Below are positions 14,899 through 23,948 of a DNA stretch of 31,343 nucleotides, piece after piece. The translations under genes were made by a program, and so were the position numbers. This DNA is from JAGMES01 sp023128035. Its GTDB lineage: Bacteria > Bacillota > Halanaerobiia > DY22613. The number at the start of each line of letters is the position of its first letter. Position 1 is the stretch's first letter. Where the stretch lies: positions 1-31,343 of the forward strand of contig DAOVRZ010000068.1 of the NCBI GenBank assembly GCA_030627905.1, in the 5' to 3' direction. The notes beneath the pieces were generated by a model. The model was not told where the DNA came from. It searched no databases and saw nothing but the letters and a program-made list of their open reading frames with translations.

Positions 14899-17865
14899 TT
14901 AATCAGTCACCAAATAAGACCCTCTCTCCTCATCTTTATCCACCCGAATCAGATTCTCTGTCAAAGTCGAAAAAGTATCATCATGACTAATAACAAATAT
15001 CTGTTCAAAATAATTATCTTCTTTTTCTCGAATTTCAGCAATAGCTTGGGCTATATTTATTCGCCTAGATTCATCTAAATGTGTAGTAGGTTCATCAAAA
15101 AATCCCAACCTTATTGTGCTGAACTTTCTAAGCAAGGCAAGACGAATAGCAAAAGCAGCACTCATCTGCTCACCACCCGAAAGTTGCTTAAATGTACGAG
15201 TCCTATGTTTATCTTTTAAGAAAACCTGATAATTGTTTTCCCAGATTAATTGAACATTTTCTCCTGAAAGTTGACGATAAATTTTAGTAGCATCCTGAGA
15301 AATAAATCGTAAAAAGACCTGAGCAATCTCTTCAGCCGAAGTGTTATAAATATTACGTATAAAATTCATCAGATTTAAAGCTCTCTTTAATCTAGACTCT
15401 TCTTTCTCAAGTATTTTAATCTCAGCTTTTATATCATCCATCTCTACCAATTTTTCATTCAACTCTAAAAGACGGCGTTCACCTTCAGTAATAAATGCCT
15501 CAGCCTGAGAAATCTGACGAGTTAATTCTTCTGCCTGTGACTCTAACTCCTCCAAAACCTCGGCATCAAACTTTTCTCGATCTTCATCTAACTTTGTCTC
15601 AACTTCAACTAGTTTATTCTCTGTCGCCACTAAATTTGTAGAAAGAGTTTCTTTCAACTCAACAAGATTAATTAACTCATCTGCTTTCTGCTTATTAGTA
15701 AGATATATATGATTCCCTTCTTCTAAACTATCTAACTTCTCCTTCTCTTCTTTCAGGACTCCCTTTACATTCGTAAAAGTCAAAAGCTTTTCTTCAAATT
15801 CATCCATTTTTAACTGATCCTGAGCAAGAATCTGTTTTTCTTTTGCTAACTTTTTCTCTACCTCTGTTAATTCCTCTAATTGTCCGTTGATCGCTTTTTG
15901 CCTTTCTTTTATCTGACTAATCTTCCCTAATAATTCAGCTTTCCTTTGATTTAGCTCTTCTTTTTTAGATATGACTAATTTCTCACGAATCGTTATATCA
16001 GATTTAGAAAGAATCAGATGATTACTAACAATATCTATCTCTAAATTTAAAAAATTATATTGTTGAGCCAATTCCAATGGCAAAGCATCTTTAAAAACTA
16101 AATCTCCTGCACCTTTTAGATAGCCTGCTTTTTTGATCACATTTAGTTTATTATAGATTTGTTGAAGTTCTTTATAACATTCTTTGGACAACTCAAAACC
16201 TCGTTCTTTCAACAGTTCTATTTCATTTTGAGATCTCTGACGTTCTTCACCCAATGCTTTAAGTGTAGCAACTTTTTGAGCCTGTTCACGCAATGTTTGC
16301 AAATTTAGAACCAAATTTTCTTTTACTGTTTGCTTCTCCGCTTTCTTTTCTTCAAGTACACTAACTCTGTTTTGGAAATAATCTTTTAAATTTTCTCCTT
16401 CAATCGTTTTACATTCAGTCTTTAAAAGTGGACAAAGCCCATCTCCGACCCTTCCCATATTCTCTTTTTCTCCAAAAATCTGTGTTTCAAAAACAGAAAT
16501 AGCATGATTTACATCCTCTAACGCCTTTTCACAGCTAAGAATTTTTGCTACCTCTTCTTCTAATTCAAGTAACTGAAGTAAACGTTGATCCATCTCCTCT
16601 ATCTTTTTGGATAGCTTTTTCTCTTCCTCCAAACGCTCTGATAATTGAAAACAAAGATTTTCACAATATTGATGGCCTTTAGTAATCTCTGAAATCTCCT
16701 CAACAACTTTCTCCAGTTGATCTATCTCCACCAACACAGATTTTAACTCTTTTTCAATTCCATCAAAGGGTAACGAGTACTCTTCTAGCTCTTCATCTTT
16801 TATATTATATTCATTCATTAAATTTTTCCGAGAAATTGTGATATTTTCATCTTCTGTTTTTAATCTTTGAGACATCGCAACAATATTTTTTTCTAAGTCT
16901 TGTTTTTCTTTATTTATTTGTTCTAGTATCTCGATATCTTGCTCCAAATTCCCGATTTTTTCCTTAGTATCTAAGTAGGCTTTATAAGTTGATTGGAAAC
17001 GCTCAACTAATTCTTTAGCTTTTAAGCTAATTTCTATTTCACCATCTATTCCAGTCAGACGTTCAGTCAATTGTTTTTGCTGTTCAGCTAATTGAAGTTT
17101 AAAACCTTCAAACTCCTGAATCTCATCACTGAGTTTCTTGAATTCCTGAACCCTTTCTTTGACCTTTTGTAATTCTTTTTCCTTTTCTTTTAAGAGTTTC
17201 TTCTGTGCTTTAAATTTTTCTTCTTCTTCTTTGCGCTGCTTTTTAAGTTTTGGATAGTCTTCAACACGTGTTCTGAGCTTAATCAATTCTTTTTCTATGT
17301 CATTACATCTTTGACGCAAACGTCCTACCGTTTCAGCACTTTTTTGATAAGCAATCTTATAACTATCCAGCATAAAAATTTTTTCAAAATATTCTTTACG
17401 TCCCCCTGGTGAACGAAGAAATGGCTCAGTAAAAGTTCCCTGATTTACACCAATAATCCGCTCAAATAACTCCGCAAGTGTAAAATCTTCTTTTAAACCT
17501 AAAATTTCAGATAAAGCAAAATTTACATCCTCAATAGAATGAGTTTCGATAATTTCATCTGTTTGATAATCAAAGATCACCCAGCCTTTAGTCCCTCTAT
17601 TAGAAAAACTTCGCTCTATCTGATATCTGGAACTATCCATTTCAAAATCCACAGTTATTTTCCCACTAGTCTCTCCATGGGAAACAAAATCCTGATAATT
17701 ATAATCTCTATTCATATAGCCAAAAAGAGCAAGACCTATAGCTTCAATCAATGTGCTTTTCCCAGCACCATTTCTCCCAGCTATTACGTTTATTCCATCA
17801 TGAAAATGAATAACTTCATTTCGATAACTTTTAACATTCACCAATGCAACCTTAAGAATCTTCAT
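14899..17865 (-). CDS. sbcC: Exonuclease SbcC (Rad50-like ATPase)
   Basis: The start is taken at the ATG at 17865 (988 residues), because GGAGG lies six bases upstream; a GTG at 17871 overlaps that site. The Walker A motif GRNGAGKST is near residue 35. Two very long charged coiled coils follow (about 170-480 and 500-870), meeting at a central loop with Cys478 and Cys485. The C-terminal lobe carries the ABC signature LSGGEQMSAAFA and Walker B GFFDEPTTHLDE. With SbcD it forms the SMC-like nuclease that opens hairpins and trims double-strand ends. The hook is C-x6-C (CPLLKTEC) instead of the C-x2-C of classical Rad50. It overlaps sbcD by 14 bases. Confidence 0.92.
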   Translation of the reverse strand: MKILKVALVNVKSYRNEVIHFHDGINVIAGRNGAGKSTLIEAIGLALFGYMNRDYNYQDFVSHGETSGKITVDFEMDSSRYQIERSFSNRGTKGWVIFDYQTDEIIETHSIEDVNFALSEILGLKEDFTLAELFERIIGVNQGTFTEPFLRSPGGRKEYFEKIFMLDSYKIAYQKSAETVGRLRQRCNDIEKELIKLRTRVEDYPKLKKQRKEEEEKFKAQKKLLKEKEKELQKVKERVQEFKKLSDEIQEFEGFKLQLAEQQKQLTERLTGIDGEIEISLKAKELVERFQSTYKAYLDTKEKIGNLEQDIEILEQINKEKQDLEKNIVAMSQRLKTEDENITISRKNLMNEYNIKDEELEEYSLPFDGIEKELKSVLVEIDQLEKVVEEISEITKGHQYCENLCFQLSERLEEEKKLSKKIEEMDQRLLQLLELEEEVAKILSCEKALEDVNHAISVFETQIFGEKENMGRVGDGLCPLLKTECKTIEGENLKDYFQNRVSVLEEKKAEKQTVKENLVLNLQTLREQAQKVATLKALGEERQRSQNEIELLKERGFELSKECYKELQQIYNKLNVIKKAGYLKGAGDLVFKDALPLELAQQYNFLNLEIDIVSNHLILSKSDITIREKLVISKKEELNQRKAELLGKISQIKERQKAINGQLEELTEVEKKLAKEKQILAQDQLKMDEFEEKLLTFTNVKGVLKEEKEKLDSLEEGNHIYLTNKQKADELINLVELKETLSTNLVATENKLVEVETKLDEDREKFDAEVLEELESQAEELTRQISQAEAFITEGERRLLELNEKLVEMDDIKAEIKILEKEESRLKRALNLMNFIRNIYNTSAEEIAQVFLRFISQDATKIYRQLSGENVQLIWENNYQVFLKDKHRTRTFKQLSGGEQMSAAFAIRLALLRKFSTIRLGFFDEPTTHLDESRRINIAQAIAEIREKEDNYFEQIFVISHDDTFSTLTENLIRVDKDEERGSYLVTD

Positions 17866-19246
17866 ATTCACCCTCCACCATCGTCATTACTTTTGCTAAT
17901 ATCTCTTCAGAAGGCACTCCTGTAGTTACATCTTCTTTAATTTCTAGAATCAAATTGACCAGATCATCACCAAATTCACCCCATTTAGAACTTCTCTCTA
18001 CTTTTTTGCGCAACACTTCTCTCTCAATAGCTTGACGTTCTAACACTTCAGAATAAGAATTAGAAAGTTGGGGCAAATTCGCTTTTATATCTATTTCAAG
18101 GATTAACGGAGCACAAATTTCATCAATTTGTTTTCTGATTACCTCTTCATCAATCTCTAAAATATCAAAACTAATCTCACCATGTAACACTATCCGCAAT
18201 AGTGGATTCTCAATATCTGTAACCTTCCCTTCAACCTCTTGAAACATCTTCTCATAAACTGCTTCAGGGTTTAAACAGCCTGTAATATCTACGACGATAA
18301 TTTTAGCACAACGCCGTTTACTTTGGATATGCTCTACTTTTGTTACTTCTTTATCTTCAAGTTCTACATAAAAAAATCCATGCTGATGATTCGCCTCATC
18401 CAAACGACAATGTTCTACAGAACCTGGATTATGACCCCAATAATCCCGAAAATCTTCCTCATTAGATATAACCTCGCTAAAAACTTCTTCATCAATTACT
18501 TCATGAGCAGCACTAACTTCTTCTTCCGCCCCCAAACGATTTCTTTGAAACATTTCATTTTGATCGGAGTCATCTTCACTTTTTATGACATCTTCAGATT
18601 TCTCCACCACATAACGATTATGACCATGACCTAGGGCCAGATAGGTTATTTTCTCCTTCAAAAAAGCCACATCTTTTTTGGAGATACTCCCAATCACCGC
18701 CCCACCCATCCGACCAACCATCGCATGGAGAAGTAGAATATTTGTTTTATCTTCATCAAAATGCTCAGCCATTTCTTCCAATTTTCCCTTAGCTGATCTA
18801 CCAAGATAACCAATCCCATAAAACCGAAGATTTTCATTCAAATCAATATAACACCCGCTACAATCTTCTTTATCAAAAGCCTCAATAATCATCTTACCAC
18901 CTTCAAAAACTGGCTTGAGTAAAATGATATATCCGCGATGAGCAAGAAACGTCATCCAAGACTCTTTATCACGCAAAAAAGCTTTGTCATGATTGCCTTC
19001 AGTAGTGATAACCGGAATTCCAGCATCCTTTAGTGGTTCTAAAATTTCTACAACTTGTTTCAGAGTACGAGCATTAATACTCCGTTTATCAAATAAATCT
19101 CCCGCAATCAAAAGAAAATCTACTTTTCGTGCTAATGCTTCATCTATAACATGTTTAAAAGCATTTCCAAAATCTTCAAATCGCTGATCTAAGTTGTTTT
19201 GAATCTTTCCTAAATGAATATCAGCACAATGTATAAACTTAATCAT
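17852..19246 (-). CDS. sbcD: Exonuclease SbcD (Mre11-like nuclease)
   Basis: The 464-residue calcineurin-like phosphoesterase shows the ordered metal-binding motifs FIHCADIHLGK (near residue 4), IAGDLFDKRS (about 46), TEGNHDKA (about 80), LLHAMVG (about 170) and LGHGHNR (about 205). A charged insert (about 215-265) and a C-terminal capping region follow. It supplies the Mn-dependent nuclease of the SbcCD complex. GGGGTGAT precedes the ATG. It is the first gene of the sbcD-sbcC operon. Confidence 0.92.
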   Translation of the reverse strand: MIKFIHCADIHLGKIQNNLDQRFEDFGNAFKHVIDEALARKVDFLLIAGDLFDKRSINARTLKQVVEILEPLKDAGIPVITTEGNHDKAFLRDKESWMTFLAHRGYIILLKPVFEGGKMIIEAFDKEDCSGCYIDLNENLRFYGIGYLGRSAKGKLEEMAEHFDEDKTNILLLHAMVGRMGGAVIGSISKKDVAFLKEKITYLALGHGHNRYVVEKSEDVIKSEDDSDQNEMFQRNRLGAEEEVSAAHEVIDEEVFSEVISNEEDFRDYWGHNPGSVEHCRLDEANHQHGFFYVELEDKEVTKVEHIQSKRRCAKIIVVDITGCLNPEAVYEKMFQEVEGKVTDIENPLLRIVLHGEISFDILEIDEEVIRKQIDEICAPLILEIDIKANLPQLSNSYSEVLERQAIEREVLRKKVERSSKWGEFGDDLVNLILEIKEDVTTGVPSEEILAKVMTMVEGEYEDS

Positions 19247-19314
19247 CTAATCACCCCACTTATCATTAAATTTACCGTTAAAAATGAAATTCCTGCTCCA
19301 TATTTAGAAATATA

Positions 19315-19347
19315 AAACCAGAGATGAACTAGAAACATCCCTGGTTT
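19315..19347 (-). terminator. Terminator of the M23 peptidase gene
   Basis: AAACCAG-A-GATG and CATC-C-CTGGTTT pair around a nine-base loop, with T-rich flanks on both sides. It lies 12 bases beyond the stop of the gene ending at 19359, and could also insulate sbcD. Confidence 0.65.
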
Positions 19348-19358
19348 TTTGATACTCC

Positions 19359-20219
19359 CTATTTTTTAGACTTTTTTTTCTGACCTTTTTTCTTTTTAAA
19401 TTTTTCGTCTTTTAATTTAAATTCTTTTAGATATTTTTGTGGATCAGTTACTCTATTTCGATATCTAACTTCAAAATGAAGATGTGGAGTAAAAGAATGA
19501 CCTGTATTACCTGTATATCCGATTAAATCGCCTTCTTTTACCATCTGTCCACAATTTACAGTAATTTCATTCAAATGGGTGTATGCAGTACTAAACTTAT
19601 CTTCATGTTTTATCTTCACCATATTACCATTCATACCATAAGGCCAGGAAACTGCTACTTTTCCATCTGCTACCGCATAAACAGGTGTACCAATTTCTTT
19701 TTCAAAATCAACACCAGGATGAAACACTCCAAATGGCTTAAATTTACTCTTATTAAAATCTTCTATTGGTAATCTTAATTTAGGCCCCTTTGGATCATTA
19801 ATGTTTCGCTGTGCCCTCATCCGAAAGAATAAAAGAAAAAGCATAACAAAACCCAGAGGTGATTCTAGATTTAAATTCCACATCCTAACAAAAGGAAATA
19901 AAAACGATGTATATGAAAAAATTAAAATCGCAAACCAAAAACTAGGAAGGTAAAGTAGAGTAATCCTTACGAAACCTTTCACCGGAAGAATTCGAGAAAT
20001 AAAATATTTGTGGAGATGAAGTACATTTGCAATTATCAACGAGAATACGGTTATAAATATTTCCCATTTCAGCAATATCGGAATCGCTAAACGCAAATCA
20101 AATCCCATCTTAAAAAAGAGTAACACCGAAATTGTTACCACAGCTAGTATAAGATTACCACTAAAAAAAAGCCACCACCCTATCGCTGTTTCACCTATTT
20201 CACTATAACTACATCGCAT
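19359..20219 (-). CDS. Membrane-anchored M23 (LytM-type) peptidoglycan peptidase
   Basis: The 286-residue protein has four hydrophobic segments in its first half (about 15-35, 45-65, 80-105 and 120-135) and an M23 domain in the second: FHPGVDFEKEIGTPVYAVADG (first His and Asp zinc ligands), AYTHLNEI, then GYTGNTGHSFTPHLHFEVR with the HxH ligand. The key residues of an active zinc endopeptidase are present. A lysine-rich tail (KKKKGQKKKSKK) follows. Multi-pass anchoring with an M23 domain recalls SpoIVFA/SpoIIQ-like or cell-wall hydrolases, but I see no evidence for a specific role. GGGGTGAT precedes the ATG. Confidence 0.85.
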   Translation of the reverse strand: MRCSYSEIGETAIGWWLFFSGNLILAVVTISVLLFFKMGFDLRLAIPILLKWEIFITVFSLIIANVLHLHKYFISRILPVKGFVRITLLYLPSFWFAILIFSYTSFLFPFVRMWNLNLESPLGFVMLFLLFFRMRAQRNINDPKGPKLRLPIEDFNKSKFKPFGVFHPGVDFEKEIGTPVYAVADGKVAVSWPYGMNGNMVKIKHEDKFSTAYTHLNEITVNCGQMVKEGDLIGYTGNTGHSFTPHLHFEVRYRNRVTDPQKYLKEFKLKDEKFKKKKGQKKKSKK

Positions 20220-20289
20220 TACATCACCCCTTATACGTCATTACAACAATTATATAGTTTTTCTGAAATAATTGCAATCTTCTCAAATC

Positions 20290-21219
20290 TTAAAATAATG
20301 ATGTCTGTTCTCCACACTCTTTCAAACGCTTGACAACATTGATCTTGCCTCTAACTAAAAGTTCATCTTCGATATCATGATTTTCTTCATTTAGCAAAGC
20401 TACATTTTTGTTCATGTTTGCATAACAATAAATACATCCATGTGGACAAGTATCATATACTCCTATATCAACACATTTAGCACATCCACAAGCCTCTCTG
20501 GTTGGATAATCAGCAAACTTTTTATGCAAATTAAAGAGTTGATTTAGATGTTCTCCATCTATACATTTTCCTTTTTTAACCCGATCATTAATCAAAAATT
20601 CATTGCAACAACTGTACAATTCTATCCCATATCGTTGACCAATATCTGCTAATTCATTAGCCAATTCTCGCCAAAGATCAAGATCAGGTTCAATAAATTG
20701 AATTCCTTTATCTTTCTCTAGCTCACTAAAAGCTCGTTTTACCTTATCATAAATGGTAGCAAAACTGAAATAGCATCTATTAGTATAACCTTCCAACTGT
20801 TCAGCAATCTCCAGAAATTTCTCTCGATAAAATTGTGGTGGAGTAATATTAGTCAATAATATCGGATCAAATCGCCACTCAACCTGTTCTGGAGAAGTTT
20901 TTTCTGATAATCTTTGAAAAACTTTCACCATCTCATCAATCGGTGGAACCCTTTCTTCAAAAATTCCGCCAAGTCCTGTAATGGTATAATGAAAATAAAC
21001 TGGATAAAGAGATTTAAGCTCATCTAAATAAGGAAGAAGTGGAGCATAATTTTTCGAAAGAAAAACCATGACATCCACATCTTCTGGTTTTAATGAAATC
21101 TCATAACCTTTAAAATTGAAAGGATTATAATACACTGCTTTTTTAGCATGTACTCTTTTCATAAACCAAGGCATATAAAATGCAGGTATATCAGTTCTCC
21201 GACTGACTGAAATGATCAT
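20290..21219 (-). CDS. DUF1848 protein (putative radical-SAM-like enzyme) with C-terminal QTSLF
   Basis: The 309-residue protein begins MIISVSRRTDIPAFYMPWF, the signature of DUF1848. Near the C-terminus it has a Cys-rich segment with CGCAKC, YDTCPHGC and IYCYAN, consistent with an Fe-S cluster bound in a circularly arranged radical-SAM-type barrel. The biochemical function is not known to me. The final residues are EQTSLF, similar to the QLxLF peptide that tethers proteins to the DNA polymerase sliding clamp. It begins 15 bases after the stop of the MBL-fold gene on the same strand, so it may be cotranscribed with the module at 21235-23234, though the latter looks like a later insertion. Confidence 0.82.
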   Translation of the reverse strand: MIISVSRRTDIPAFYMPWFMKRVHAKKAVYYNPFNFKGYEISLKPEDVDVMVFLSKNYAPLLPYLDELKSLYPVYFHYTITGLGGIFEERVPPIDEMVKVFQRLSEKTSPEQVEWRFDPILLTNITPPQFYREKFLEIAEQLEGYTNRCYFSFATIYDKVKRAFSELEKDKGIQFIEPDLDLWRELANELADIGQRYGIELYSCCNEFLINDRVKKGKCIDGEHLNQLFNLHKKFADYPTREACGCAKCVDIGVYDTCPHGCIYCYANMNKNVALLNEENHDIEDELLVRGKINVVKRLKECGEQTSLF

Positions 21220-21234
21220 GACTAGTTCATCCCT

Positions 21235-22188
21235 TCAAAATATTTGTGCTGCATTACCTTCTAAATAAACATTATAAATCTTATTTAAGATATCAAATCG
21301 CATCAAAATTATACCGAACTGATATAATTCATTAGTTGGCACTAAACTTCCTGTACAATAAAATTCTGAAGTAACATCCTTATATATATTTATGAGATCA
21401 ATATCAGGTAAATTATTATTACGATAAACTGTAGTACTAGCAATATCACATTTATATTCAGGATAAATAAAATTTAAAATTTTATTAGAAGTCTTTGATG
21501 TATGATGTGGAATTTTAAGACAATCTATTTTTTCTGGTATATACCATTCTTCGAAGTTTTTAATTGTATAATTTTCAATATCACCCGCTAAGAGTACATT
21601 AATTTCACCCACACTTAATATAAGGGCTATCGAAAAATCATTTTTCTCAATATCTTTACTCTGTTTTCTACTTCTAACAATAGTAGAATTGGGTGCAATA
21701 CTACGAATTTCAAATATTATATCCTCTTCATAATTTCTGAAAGTTAAGCGTTTTAATACCTTGTAATCACTGGCACTCTTTACATTATATTTTCTTTTTC
21801 CACGTCTTGGTTTTATAAGACCATCAATTTTTTCAAACGTCTTTTTTACCCTATCATTATACTGTATTTCATCGCCACTAATCCCTTCAGGCAAAATAAC
21901 TTGAGTATTAATATCAATATATCTTTCAACTAAATTATCGATACCTAAAGAATGATCTAAATCTGGATGCGTCCAGCACAAAAAATCAATCCGATTAATA
22001 TTTTCACTCTCTAATAACTCAATAGTCTTATTTATATTTTGATATTCATAGCAATCAACTACCCCACAAAAAAGAGTATCCTCTTTTGATTTAATCAAAA
22101 ACAAAATACTCTCACCTTCGGTTTTATAACCAATCAAATATACTTCCAAATATATTGAGTGTTTAAAAAAAAATACATTAGACGTCAT
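21235..22188 (-). CDS. ComEC-type metallo-beta-lactamase-fold hydrolase
   Basis: The protein has 317 residues from the ATG at 22188; the TTG one codon earlier is also possible. The metal motif THPDLDHS (about residues 93-100), the second-shell LLAGDIENYT and IPHHTSKTSN are in the order seen in the extracellular MBL domain of ComEC/Rec2 and its free-standing relatives. A nuclease or phosphodiesterase activity would be expected. No signal peptide or ComEC membrane domain is attached, so it is probably cytoplasmic. It overlaps the 65-residue gene by 11 bases and has little ribosome-site signal of its own, so translation is probably coupled. The very high A/T content contrasts with the flanking DUF1848 gene and suggests acquisition. 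Confidence 0.75.
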   Translation of the reverse strand: MTSNVFFFKHSIYLEVYLIGYKTEGESILFLIKSKEDTLFCGVVDCYEYQNINKTIELLESENINRIDFLCWTHPDLDHSLGIDNLVERYIDINTQVILPEGISGDEIQYNDRVKKTFEKIDGLIKPRRGKRKYNVKSASDYKVLKRLTFRNYEEDIIFEIRSIAPNSTIVRSRKQSKDIEKNDFSIALILSVGEINVLLAGDIENYTIKNFEEWYIPEKIDCLKIPHHTSKTSNKILNFIYPEYKCDIASTTVYRNNNLPDIDLINIYKDVTSEFYCTGSLVPTNELYQFGIILMRFDILNKIYNVYLEGNAAQIF

Positions 22189-22375
22189 CAATTTTTGTTA
22201 GTTTTTCATTTTTATTTTTAGTAATTGATGATACAATTCTCACACCTACTTTATAATTTGGAAGTTTTATTTGGCCGTAACCAATCTGAAGTATTTTTTC
22301 ATCTTCTTCAAAATAATACGTTTCTTCAATTAGACTTAAATATTGACTCTTGAATTTTGGTTTGAATTTATTCAT
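22178..22375 (-). CDS. 65-residue linker gene of the MBL/TIGR04255 module
   Basis: This small soluble, charged protein (MNKFKPKFKSQYLSLIEETYYF) has no motif I recognise. It has a real ribosome site (AGGAG, about eight bases upstream) and overlaps the gene before it by eight bases and the one after it by about 11, so it is very likely expressed with both. It may be an adaptor or a regulatory subunit. Confidence 0.6.
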   Translation of the reverse strand: MNKFKPKFKSQYLSLIEETYYFEEDEKILQIGYGQIKLPNYKVGVRIVSSITKNKNEKLTKIDDV

Positions 22376-23234
22376 TCAAATCCACTCCTATAATATAATT
22401 ATCAGATTGTCCCATTACCAACATTTTAAGAAATTTTTTAGTTAAAGTTTGTTTAAACAATACAAAAATTTGTTCATTAACAGCATTAAGATGTTTAATA
22501 ATATCTTTATCTTTAATTATATTTTCGATATCATCTTGATTTCTAACATAACCATCTATATCTAATACTACTTGATAAGCAATTTTTGGCTCATTATCTA
22601 AATACATCTCTCCTGAATCCATATATCTGATCATATTAAATTGTGTATTATTTAATTTAAAAGTATCAATCGTTTCACTTCTTATTACATTTGCATTATG
22701 ACTATCTTCTTGAAGTTTTAAGACCGAATTGCTAAAATAATCTTTTTCTAAATAATCGTATATTTTTGAAATATCGGTAAAATAAACACTATTTATTTTT
22801 CTTACACCGATTCTTAATCCCCTTAAAAATTCATTATTTTCATTTAGAATTTTAATGACATTAGAAAATAACTCACTATAATGTTCAAAATTTTTATATT
22901 TATCACATTTAATACGTAATTCTAAGAAATATTTACTTATCTTTAAATTAACTAGCTTATCTTTAGATATAAATTCGTAAACTTTTATTTTTTTTAATTC
23001 TTTCTTTGGAATATCAACAGTCGTTTCAATTAATTCAGGATCTTTTAAATCAAAATCAAGTTCACTTAAATACTTTTCATTAAGTATATCAAAATCTTCA
23101 CTTAAAATTTTCTTAAGAAGAAATTCTATACTCTGTTTTATTTCAACAATCCCTTTGTAATCAAATCTTAAAATAATCTTTCGTAAAATATTTCCTTTTA
23201 AGGACTTTCTATCTATTTGAGTTTTTTCAAACAT
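22368..23234 (-). CDS. TIGR04255-like sporadically distributed protein
   Basis: The 288-residue protein has the outline of TIGR04255 proteins: an N-terminal strand/helix pair, a central ISKYFLELRIKCDKYKNFEHY stretch leading to a helix and LRGLRIGVRKINSVYF, and a C-terminal DIDGYVRN strand plus a helix with a final FKQTLTKKFLKML. Members are scattered unevenly among bacteria, often beside unknown genes. No function is established that I know of. AAGGAAGGGG precedes the ATG. It is the first gene of a tightly overlapping three-gene unit with the 65-residue protein and the MBL-fold hydrolase. Codon use is extremely A/T-rich compared with sbcCD. Confidence 0.6.
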   Translation of the reverse strand: MFEKTQIDRKSLKGNILRKIILRFDYKGIVEIKQSIEFLLKKILSEDFDILNEKYLSELDFDLKDPELIETTVDIPKKELKKIKVYEFISKDKLVNLKISKYFLELRIKCDKYKNFEHYSELFSNVIKILNENNEFLRGLRIGVRKINSVYFTDISKIYDYLEKDYFSNSVLKLQEDSHNANVIRSETIDTFKLNNTQFNMIRYMDSGEMYLDNEPKIAYQVVLDIDGYVRNQDDIENIIKDKDIIKHLNAVNEQIFVLFKQTLTKKFLKMLVMGQSDNYIIGVDLNE

Positions 23235-23342
23235 ATAAAAATCCCCTTCCTATAAAGCTATTCATGTTATAATTTGTGCATCATTAAATAATATATTCAA
23301 GAAATCTAGATTCTGTACCAATTATTATGAACTACTTATATA

Positions 23343-23393
23343 AGTATTTCGACAAATACTTTTTAACTCCTTTACTTTAAGTTTTTAAAGGAG
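23343..23393. repeat. Two small hairpins upstream of the TIGR04255-like gene
   Basis: AAGTATTT-CGAC-AAATACTT (23343-23362) is a perfect eight-pair stem. CTCCTTTA (23367-23374) and TAAAGGAG (23386-23393) form a second. They lie between the small gene at 23406 and the module's promoter region and could end the upstream transcript. No long T-run is present on the minus strand. Confidence 0.4.
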
Positions 23394-23405
23394 ATTATTC
23401 CTTTA

Positions 23406-23588
23406 TTATAACAGTATATCAGTTATTTCTACCAACCATTCGTGTAATGGTACCGTATCTTTAAACTTTTCAAAACAAAAATTCAAAATCTCTGTTAAGT
23501 AAAGTTCTTCCGATATCGGCATTTCACTATGAGTAGTTAAACCATTATATAGTAATAATTCTGCAAAACCAGTAAAATTACTTGACAT
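23406..23588 (-). CDS. 60-residue hypothetical protein
   Basis: This is a short acidic protein with a good ribosome site (GGGAGGA about eight bases upstream of the ATG). It contains NGLTTHSEMPISEELYLTEI and an amphipathic C-terminal helix. I do not recognise it. It follows the metallopeptidase fragment by 31 bases and may be a small real gene or a partner left over from the broken locus. Confidence 0.4.
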   Translation of the reverse strand: MSSNFTGFAELLLYNGLTTHSEMPISEELYLTEILNFCFEKFKDTVPLHEWLVEITDILL

Positions 23589-23619
23589 TTTTCTTCCTCC
23601 CGTTTCTTCTTGAAATAAC

Positions 23620-23886
23620 TTATTTCAAACTATCTCTCATTTCTTTTCTCATATTAATTAATTCACGGAATTGATAGAAAAATAAAATCTTTTTCTCTGC
23701 TACTGTCTTACCTTTTGGTCTCTTTACTAAAACAAATTTCATAAAAGTTTCTGCAATATCTTCTTCTGGCCCTTCTATCGCATACTCTGTAACAAAATCA
23801 TCTTCATATTCGTCATAGATGTCTGTCCAAAATCTTTGAACAAATAGATTCAAATATGAATAATATTTTCCACTAAGCCATTAAAC
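23620..23886 (-). pseudogene. C-terminal fragment of a zinc-metallopeptidase-like gene
   Basis: An open frame on the minus strand without an ATG start reads SGKYYSYLNLFVQRFW, then DDFVTEYAIEGPEEDIAETF and KTVAEKKILFFYQFREL. The EYA-x-x-PEEDxAE-F pattern resembles the end of putative zinc-binding metallopeptidases of the type linked to lipoproteins. The upstream catalytic part (HExxH region) is absent, replaced by a stop and a hairpin region. It appears to be the tail of a lost gene; a TTG at 23853 could only start an 77-residue remnant. Confidence 0.55.
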
Positions 23887-23917
23887 TCAACCTTACACCG
23901 AACTGAAAAGTTGAGTT
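23884..23917 (-). terminator. Possible terminator of the SPL-like gene
   Basis: AACTCAAC (23884-23891) and GTTGAGTT (23910-23917) can pair across an 18-base loop, shortly after the stop at 23949. The loop is long and no T-run follows on the minus strand, so this is weak. Confidence 0.3.
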
Positions 23918-23948
23918 ATTTATCAAAATATTTTTGAGTATCTCCTTC

